Assembly (NCBI GenBank): GCA_004213885.1
Contig: SGYL01000012.1
Span: 1 to 49,213, forward strand
Reading direction: 5' to 3'
DNA length: 49,213 nucleotides
Source of the DNA: Alphaproteobacteria bacterium
GTDB lineage: Bacteria; Pseudomonadota; Alphaproteobacteria; Puniceispirillales; Marisalimonadaceae
Below are positions 44,348 to 49,213 of the stretch, in pieces. The notes beneath the pieces were generated by a model that was given only the letters and a program-made list of their open reading frames with translations, ran no database searches and was not told the DNA's origin. Numbering within the stretch: the first letter of the stretch is position 1; every line of letters begins with the position of its first letter. The position numbers and the translations under genes were made by a program.

Positions 44348-45320
44348 CGTATTTATCTTTAATTAAAAAGCTTATTAACCCTGCCTTTGCGTAAAGCACT
44401 TCTAAAAGAATTATAAAACCCAACCAAAATTGCCAATTTTCTGTAATACCACCAAGAAATTGTTCTAATATAATATAAAAAAAAGCACCCAAAATTGGCC
44501 CATAAAGTCTAAACATTCCACCTAAAATTACTAAAATCATAATTTCACCAGACATTTGCCAACTTAAAATTGTTGGACTTACAAATCTATTAAGATCGGC
44601 GTATAAAGAACCAGCCAAACCTGTTATTGCTCCAGATATTATAAATGAAATTAATTTAACTTTTTTAGGGTTAATTCCAACTGATCTAACTCTATCCTCG
44701 TTTTCTTTGCTGGCTTTTAATGAGATTCCTAATGGAGAATTTAAAATAAATTTTACAAATATAATTGTTATAATCAACCATACATAACAAATATAAAAAA
44801 AAGTAATAGGATCCATTGTGTTAAAAAAAGGTATTTGATTTCTAAGTGAAAGTGACAATCCATCTTCTCCACCATAAGTAGGCCAACTTATTGAAAAATA
44901 ATATAACATTTGAGCAAATGCTAATGTTATCATTATGAAATACACACCTGATGTTCTCAATGAAAAATAACCAATAAAGAGAGCTAATATAGATGAAAAA
45001 ATTAAAGTAAAAATCCAGATCAATAATAATTGATTTGTTCCTTCAAACTCAAAAACTAATATTTGGATAGGTTCGTAATTATTAAAATGAAAAGCTAAAA
45101 TTCCTGTAACATACCCACCTAAGCCAAAAAAAGCAGCGTGACCAAAGGAGACCATGCCTCCATATCCCAATATTAAATTAAGACCAATACCTGCAATGGC
45201 TAAAATAACAATCTTTGAAAATAATGTTGTTATATAAATATCATTTAAAAGAATTGAAAATAACGGTAGAAAAAACAAAAATATTAGAATTAAAAAATTT
45301 AATTTCTTTTCAGACATCAT
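44328..45320 (-). CDS. livM: Liv-type ABC permease LivM
   Basis: A 330-aa permease with about nine to ten membrane helices. The family segment LGYGGMVSFGHAAFFGLGGYVTG near the N-terminus and the EAA-like loop with GISLKASKENEDRVRSVGINPKKVKLISF support LivM. It forms the channel with LivH. It overlaps livH by 4 nt. Confidence 0.95.
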   Translation of the reverse strand: MMSEKKLNFLILIFLFFLPLFSILLNDIYITTLFSKIVILAIAGIGLNLILGYGGMVSFGHAAFFGLGGYVTGILAFHFNNYEPIQILVFEFEGTNQLLLIWIFTLIFSSILALFIGYFSLRTSGVYFIMITLAFAQMLYYFSISWPTYGGEDGLSLSLRNQIPFFNTMDPITFFYICYVWLIITIIFVKFILNSPLGISLKASKENEDRVRSVGINPKKVKLISFIISGAITGLAGSLYADLNRFVSPTILSWQMSGEIMILVILGGMFRLYGPILGAFFYIILEQFLGGITENWQFWLGFIILLEVLYAKAGLISFLIKDKYDEKTSS

Positions 45321-46240
45321 GCTGAGCTCTTACCAAACAAACCTGATGGCTTAAAAATTAAAACGATTGCCATAAGTATATATATTGACATTGAGGCTAT
45401 CGATGAACCAATTAGATTTGCATCAGCATTATTAAAAAATAATTTAAATAACTCAGGAAGTAAGAAACGTCCTAACGTATCTGTAACTCCTACTAACAAA
45501 GCCCCAACAAAAGCACCTTTAATTGAGCCAATTCCACCAATGATAACTACTACAAATGCTAATATTAAAACTGGTTCACCCATACCGACCTCAACAGATT
45601 GTATCGCACCGATTAATGCCCCGGATAAACCAGCTAACGCAGCTCCTAATGCAAAAACAATTGTATAGAGAGTTTTAATATTTACTCCCAAAACAGAAAT
45701 CATTTCCCTATCGTTTTGTCCTGCTTTTATTCTTATTCCAAGTAAAGTTTTAGAAGTTAAAATGTATAAGAAAAATGCTATTAAAATTCCAATTGCAATT
45801 ATTAAAAGTCTGTATTTCGAATAAATAATTTCTAAAGGGAGAGAAACACTAGCATTGAGTTCTGAAGGTATATTTAGATAAAGAGGATATGCTCCAAAAA
45901 TCCATCTAATACCTTCAGAAAAAATTAAAATTAAAGCAAAAGTTGCTAGCACTTGATCTAAGTGATCTTTTTTATATAACTTTCTAATAACTAAAATTTC
46001 AGTTATTACACCTGCAAACATAGCAAAAATAAAACTACTTATTAATCCAATAAAAAAAGAACCTGTAATTTCGGCAAGAAGAGCTGCTCCAAAAGCACCA
46101 ATCATATAAAAGGAACCATGCGCAAGATTAATCAATCCCATAACACCAAACACTAAAGTCAAGCCTGCAGACATAAGGAACAACATTGTTCCGAATTGTA
46201 AGCCGTTTAATAGCTGTTCAATTAATAATTGAAATTCCAT
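45317..46240 (-). CDS. livH: Liv-type ABC permease LivH
   Basis: A 307-aa permease with about eight helices. It has GLQFGTMLFLMSAGLTLVFGVMGLINLAHGSFYMIGAF at the start and GIRIKAGQNDREMISVLGVN in the cytoplasmic coupling loop, both typical of LivH. It is separated from livK by 44 nt that hold a perfect hairpin. No strong ribosome site precedes the ATG. Confidence 0.95.
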   Translation of the reverse strand: MEFQLLIEQLLNGLQFGTMLFLMSAGLTLVFGVMGLINLAHGSFYMIGAFGAALLAEITGSFFIGLISSFIFAMFAGVITEILVIRKLYKKDHLDQVLATFALILIFSEGIRWIFGAYPLYLNIPSELNASVSLPLEIIYSKYRLLIIAIGILIAFFLYILTSKTLLGIRIKAGQNDREMISVLGVNIKTLYTIVFALGAALAGLSGALIGAIQSVEVGMGEPVLILAFVVVIIGGIGSIKGAFVGALLVGVTDTLGRFLLPELFKLFFNNADANLIGSSIASMSIYILMAIVLIFKPSGLFGKSSA

Positions 46241-46248
46241 GTTATGAT

Positions 46249-46277
46249 AATAAGTGAGTTAATAAAACTCACTTATT
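46249..46277 (-). promoter_or_regulatory. 12-bp perfect hairpin between livK and livH
   Basis: Positions 46249-46260 pair perfectly with 46266-46277 around a 5-nt loop. On the minus (coding) strand it follows the livK stop by 7 nt and precedes the livH ATG by 8 nt. No U-run follows on that strand, so it is more like a message-stabilising or partially terminating stem, as known between binding-protein and permease genes in many ABC operons, than a full terminator. Confidence 0.7.
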
Positions 46278-46284
46278 TATTTTT

Positions 46285-47427
46285 TTATTGCAAAGGACAA
46301 TCTTTAACGTAAGCATTTGATCTATTTTTAAGCCCAGTTGAAATAATTTTATTTGTTAAAATTTTTCCCTCTTTGATCACTTCTCTTACATAGATGTCTT
46401 GAATAGGATGTTGATTTGTATCAAATTTAAATGAACCACGAGTACTTTCAAAATTAGCATTTTTCAATGCACTTCTGAATTTATCTTGATCTTTAACGTC
46501 TGCAACATTTAAAGCTGAAATTAACAATTTTCCAGTATCATATCCCTGAGATGCATATAAAGATGGTAATCGTCCGTACTCTTTTTGAAAATCTTGAACG
46601 AATTTCTTATTTGCTTTGTTATCAAGATCTTTTGACCATTGAGAAGTATTTTTAACTCCTAAAGCAGCATCACCAACAGCTTTTAAAATACCTTGGTCAA
46701 ATGAAAAAGCTGGTCCAATGACTGGAACATTTATACCTGACTGAGATAATTGTTTCATAAATGAAATACCCATTCCACCAGGTAAAAAGAAGTAGATACT
46801 ATCAGCTTTAGATGACCTTATTTGAGCGATTTCTGCTGCATAGTCTTTTTGACCGAGTTTGGTATATAATTCTTTTTCAATTTTACCTTTAAAAAATCTC
46901 TTATATCCTGTTAACGCATCTTTACCTGCTGGATAGTTAGGCGCAAGTATAAATGAGTTTTTATACCCAGCTGTGTTCCCATATCCACCAGCCGCTTCAT
47001 GCAAATTATCATTTTGCCAAGCGACGTTAAAATAATTTTTATGACAACCTTTACCTGCTAATTTAGAAGGTCCTGCATTCGGAGACAAATAGAATTTTCC
47101 TTGTTTAACTGCAGCAGGAACTACAGCCATTGCTAAATTTGACCAAATAATTCCAGTAAGAACATCTACTTTATCTGATTGAATCATCTTGTCAGCGATT
47201 TGGACAGCGATATCTGGCTTTCTTTGATCGTCTTTTATTATAACTTCAAGATGCTTATCACCTTTAACTGCTAGTAAAAAACCATCTCTTACGTCAATTC
47301 CAAGACCTGAGCCTCCTCCAGATAAAGTGGTAATCATACCTACTTTTATTTTTTTATGCCCATTAGCAAAAACAGGGTTTATAAATAAACCGAGTATTGC
47401 AATTAAACTTATAATATATTTAATCAT
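46285..47427 (-). CDS. livK: Liv-type ABC transporter periplasmic substrate-binding protein
   Basis: A 380-aa protein with an N-terminal signal peptide (MIKYIISLIAILGLFINPVFA) and a type I periplasmic binding fold beginning KIKVGMITTLSGGGSGLGIDVRDGF. I start at the ATG at 47425-47427, which follows AGAGGA; the longer frame to 47502 would put a 25-residue tail before the signal. The ligand is not certain: branched-chain amino acids are typical, but amides or aromatic acids are taken by relatives. It heads the livK-H-M-G-F operon, and leucine catabolic genes lie nearby. Confidence 0.92.
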   Translation of the reverse strand: MIKYIISLIAILGLFINPVFANGHKKIKVGMITTLSGGGSGLGIDVRDGFLLAVKGDKHLEVIIKDDQRKPDIAVQIADKMIQSDKVDVLTGIIWSNLAMAVVPAAVKQGKFYLSPNAGPSKLAGKGCHKNYFNVAWQNDNLHEAAGGYGNTAGYKNSFILAPNYPAGKDALTGYKRFFKGKIEKELYTKLGQKDYAAEIAQIRSSKADSIYFFLPGGMGISFMKQLSQSGINVPVIGPAFSFDQGILKAVGDAALGVKNTSQWSKDLDNKANKKFVQDFQKEYGRLPSLYASQGYDTGKLLISALNVADVKDQDKFRSALKNANFESTRGSFKFDTNQHPIQDIYVREVIKEGKILTNKIISTGLKNRSNAYVKDCPLQ

Positions 47428-47498
47428 TATTTTTCCTCTTAAAACTTTATATAACTTAACTAAAAATAACTTTAAAATCAAAAAATTAGTTTTTTCGA

Positions 47499-47678
47499 TC
47501 AAAAATCTACATCCATACCATTTATAGAATAAGTTTTCCCGTTAAACCCTTTATCCATTTTTTCAATATCAGTCATTTTTTCTGAATCAACTCTTTTAAA
47601 TGGATTTTTTTTCATTTGTTCTAAACGTTTTTTATTTTGAAACTTTCCAAAGAGTTTATATTTTATTTTGTTAAGCAT
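47499..47678 (-). CDS. 59-aa basic small protein, unknown
   Basis: The minus strand from the ATG at 47676-47678 to TGA at 47499-47501 encodes 59 residues: a lysine-rich N-terminal half (MLNKIKYKLFGKFQNKKRLE), then NPFKRVDSEKMTDIEKMDKG, ending NGMDVDF. It is too short for usual ORF thresholds. Evidence for reality: it overlaps the DCC gene's stop by 8 nt in the same direction, as the other genes of this operon do, and it fills the otherwise empty space before livK. I do not recognise the family. Confidence 0.55.
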   Translation of the reverse strand: MLNKIKYKLFGKFQNKKRLEQMKKNPFKRVDSEKMTDIEKMDKGFNGKTYSINGMDVDF

Positions 47679-48039
47679 TGTTCTTACTAATAATACAATG
47701 TTCTAATTTATTAAATCTATAATAAGCAAATTTCTTATAGATTACAGACAATAAACTTTTAATTATTGGAAGAGACGCAATAAAGGCTAAAAATTTCCAA
47801 TAAGTTAGATTTTTCCAAATTAAAATAAAAGCATCAACTCCGACATATTTTTTATTTTTCGAATCAAATGCATGAAGATACAAAAGTGCTTCTGATTGTT
47901 TAATACTAAATTCTTTTAAATTTTTAGGATTATTAGCAATATCTAACCATTTAAAATTTTTATTACTGGCAATCTTTTTATAATAATTGATCTCTTTATT
48001 ACATAATCCACACTTACCATCATAAAGAACTTTTATCAT
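47671..48039 (-). CDS. DCC-family (DUF393) thiol-disulfide oxidoreductase-like protein
   Basis: 122 aa, starting MIKVLYDGKCGLCNKEINYYKK. The family motif D-x-x-C-x-x-C is Asp7, Cys10, Cys13. The later HAFDSKNKKYVGVDAFILIWK and hydrophobic FLAFIASLPIIKSLLSVIYK segments also fit DUF393. A redox role is presumed. It is 1 nt downstream of coq7. Confidence 0.88.
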   Translation of the reverse strand: MIKVLYDGKCGLCNKEINYYKKIASNKNFKWLDIANNPKNLKEFSIKQSEALLYLHAFDSKNKKYVGVDAFILIWKNLTYWKFLAFIASLPIIKSLLSVIYKKFAYYRFNKLEHCIISKNNA

Positions 48040-48040
48040 A

Positions 48041-48607
48041 TTATACTATCTTTGAAACATTTACTGCCATATTAGAACCTGACCCAACAATTTTTTTCCA
48101 AAAGTTGGTAAATGTGCTTTCATCTTTTTCTAATACTTTTGATCTCGCATCTTGTTGGTGTTCTATTTCTTCATCACAGCATTTTTTTAAAACCATTGCT
48201 AACTTGTAATTTAGATTATTATTTAATAAATAGTCAATTTGTTCATTGTAATGCTTCTCAACAAAAGTTTCGACTGCATCTACTGTAATGCAAAAAAATT
48301 TATAGCCAAACATTGCTGACAAAAATCCTAAAACAAACCCCATAATTCTCCATAAAAAAAGTAATTTGCTTTTTTCATTAGAGGTTAAAAGATTTTCCAT
48401 AACTATCAGATGATTAGTCTCAGTTAAAATATGTTCTTTTGACATCTTTGATATTTTTTTATTCCAAAAAACACAACTTGCTCCTTTGTAAATCCAAACT
48501 GCTCCTGTTTCTCCAGCGTGGTTTGACCTCATCCATTTAATCATAAATTTTGGAATACTAATTCCAATTGCATTGTATTTTTTTAAAATATTTTCCACTA
48601 AAATCAT
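48041..48607 (-). CDS. coq7: Demethoxyubiquinone hydroxylase COQ7
   Basis: A 188-aa di-iron carboxylate hydroxylase. Iron ligands are visible as Glu33 in SNHAGETGA, Glu63 and His66 in ETNHLIVME, and Glu147 and His150 in EEIEHQQDA, with a further glutamate/histidine pair in AVETFVEKHY. It uses O2 to hydroxylate C6 of demethoxyubiquinone. Its helper COQ9 is also in this window (10588-11280). It overlaps the DUF2805 gene by 4 nt. Confidence 0.94.
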   Translation of the reverse strand: MILVENILKKYNAIGISIPKFMIKWMRSNHAGETGAVWIYKGASCVFWNKKISKMSKEHILTETNHLIVMENLLTSNEKSKLLFLWRIMGFVLGFLSAMFGYKFFCITVDAVETFVEKHYNEQIDYLLNNNLNYKLAMVLKKCCDEEIEHQQDARSKVLEKDESTFTNFWKKIVGSGSNMAVNVSKIV

Positions 48608-48816
48608 CTATAAATATTACTTATTTTACTATGTTTTGATTTTCTTCCAGATACTCTTTCACGCCAAAGTTTAAAACTTCTAGGCTTGAGATTACTTCTC
48701 ATCAATTTTATAACCTGCTTTTCGTTTAACCCAGTTTGTTCTTTAATTGAATCAAAACTAATTTCATCTGCCCAAGCGAAATCAATTACTTTATTTAGAT
48801 ACTTTTCATTTAACAT
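48604..48816 (-). CDS. DUF2805/TIGR03643 family small protein
   Basis: 70 aa, with FAWADEISFDSIKEQTGLNEKQVIKLMR (a helix-turn-helix-like pair) and SFKLWRERVSGRKSKH at the C-terminus. These are the conserved features of DUF2805. The function is unknown. It overlaps pdeM by 11 nt and coq7 by 4 nt, so it belongs to the same message. Confidence 0.85.
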   Translation of the reverse strand: MLNEKYLNKVIDFAWADEISFDSIKEQTGLNEKQVIKLMRSNLKPRSFKLWRERVSGRKSKHSKISNIYR

Positions 48817-49213
48817 TTTTTTTTAAATCTGATGAAGAAAATTTATATACATTTTTTTCATTACATATATATGCATTAAAACCAGATTTTAAATAAGGTT
48901 TAAATATTTTATTATTAATCGATAGCCCTCCTGTATATTTTCCAAATGAAGGAAGAATTAATTTACTTTCAGTTTGTAAAATACATTTTTCAGTTACTCT
49001 TTTTCCATTCAATTTAACAGATAAAGTTGGGTGATAATGTCCAGATATCTGATGTCTATCATCAACAATTGCTTCATGAATAAACTCAATATCATTTAGT
49101 CTTAAAATTTTATGACTTGGTATTTCATACATTATATTTTTATCGTGATTTCCCTCAATTAAAATGAATTCATAAAGATTAGTTAATGATTTTAATTTCT
49201 TTTGAGTATTGAT
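48806..49213 (-). CDS. PdeM-type metallophosphoesterase, partial (5' end off right edge)
   Basis: The frame is open to the window edge: 135 residues of the C-terminal part are visible. LIEGNHDKN carries the metallophosphoesterase GNHD motif, and the later ISGHYHPTL gives the G-H-x-H metal site. PSFGKYTGGL matches the ligase-associated DNA damage response endonuclease PdeM. An internal ATG at 49130-49132 is not the true start because conserved GNHD lies upstream of it. A nuclease or phosphodiesterase role in DNA repair is assigned for the family. Confidence 0.8.
   Translation of the reverse strand: MNTQKKLKSLTNLYEFILIEGNHDKNIMYEIPSHKILRLNDIEFIHEAIVDDRHQISGHYHPTLSVKLNGKRVTEKCILQTESKLILPSFGKYTGGLSINNKIFKPYLKSGFNAYICNEKNVYKFSSSDLKKNVK

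Noticed and set aside
1..49213. CRISPR arrays, insertion sequences or toxin-antitoxin/defence genes
   Set aside because: No regularly spaced repeats, terminal inverted repeats with transposase, or recognisable defence families were seen.

Overview
The window is a very AT-rich, tightly packed bacterial chromosome segment. Several genes point to a streamlined marine-type alphaproteobacterium: TrcR/DUF1013, COQ9 together with COQ7, a proton-translocating transhydrogenase pair, a DCC-family protein, DUF2805, NrtS, and AT-rich codon use throughout. It resembles SAR11 or another low-GC pelagic lineage, but the taxon cannot be fixed from this sequence alone. Compactness is extreme: six of eight convergent CDS pairs overlap tail to tail by 4-12 nt, and many same-strand neighbours overlap or sit 1-20 nt apart.

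Region by region. 1-1970 is an integration scar zone at tRNA-Ser(GGA). It holds a 5'-truncated epoxide hydrolase, one intact quinone-oxidoreductase gene between two 93-nt direct repeats, and a decayed zinc-ribbon membrane protein fragment. 2.0-11.3 kb is housekeeping: lepA, a leucine-pathway leuA with an unusual short leader ORF and hairpin, GST, YgfZ, TrcR, purE-purK, metA (with the acetyl-CoA-type Glu111) and COQ9. 11.4-17.7 kb carries rpsU with a clear terminator, pntA-pntB, an ABC1/UbiB-like kinase and oligopeptidase F. 17.8-22.1 kb carries an acyl-CoA ligase and two very AT-rich polytopic membrane proteins that look like a flippase and a polymerase, next to tRNA-Arg(CCU).

22.4-29.8 kb has an SDR and, on the minus strand, a six-gene carbon operon fbp-tkt-pgk-gap-rpe-gph. 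The set resembles a Calvin-type cluster, but RuBisCO and phosphoribulokinase are not in the window. 29.9-34.3 kb is nitrogen-related: a single-module GlnE-like protein, an ammonium transporter without an adjacent PII gene, and glutamate dehydrogenase. 34.4-41.5 kb is a leucine/acyl-CoA catabolic operon: TerB-like protein, isovaleryl-CoA dehydrogenase, methylcrotonyl-CoA carboxylase beta, methylglutaconyl-CoA hydratase-like protein, AhpD-like protein, a second acyl-CoA dehydrogenase and a family III CoA-transferase.

41.4-42.9 kb holds a shikimate dehydrogenase homologue, NrtS and an orphan 102-aa protein. 42.9-47.4 kb is a complete Liv-type ABC importer (livK-H-M-G-F) with a perfect 12-bp hairpin between livK and livH. 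47.5-49.2 kb is an overlapping minus-strand operon: PdeM (partial), DUF2805, COQ7, a DCC protein and an unlisted 59-aa ORF.

Taken together, the window describes a heterotroph that imports and degrades amino acids, makes ubiquinone with the O2-dependent COQ7/COQ9 pair, and runs gluconeogenic and pentose-phosphate carbon flow. No CRISPR array, insertion sequence, rRNA, prophage or defence system was seen. The most unusual items are the tRNA-Ser repeat/cassette structure, the leuA leader, and the half-length GlnE beside amt.
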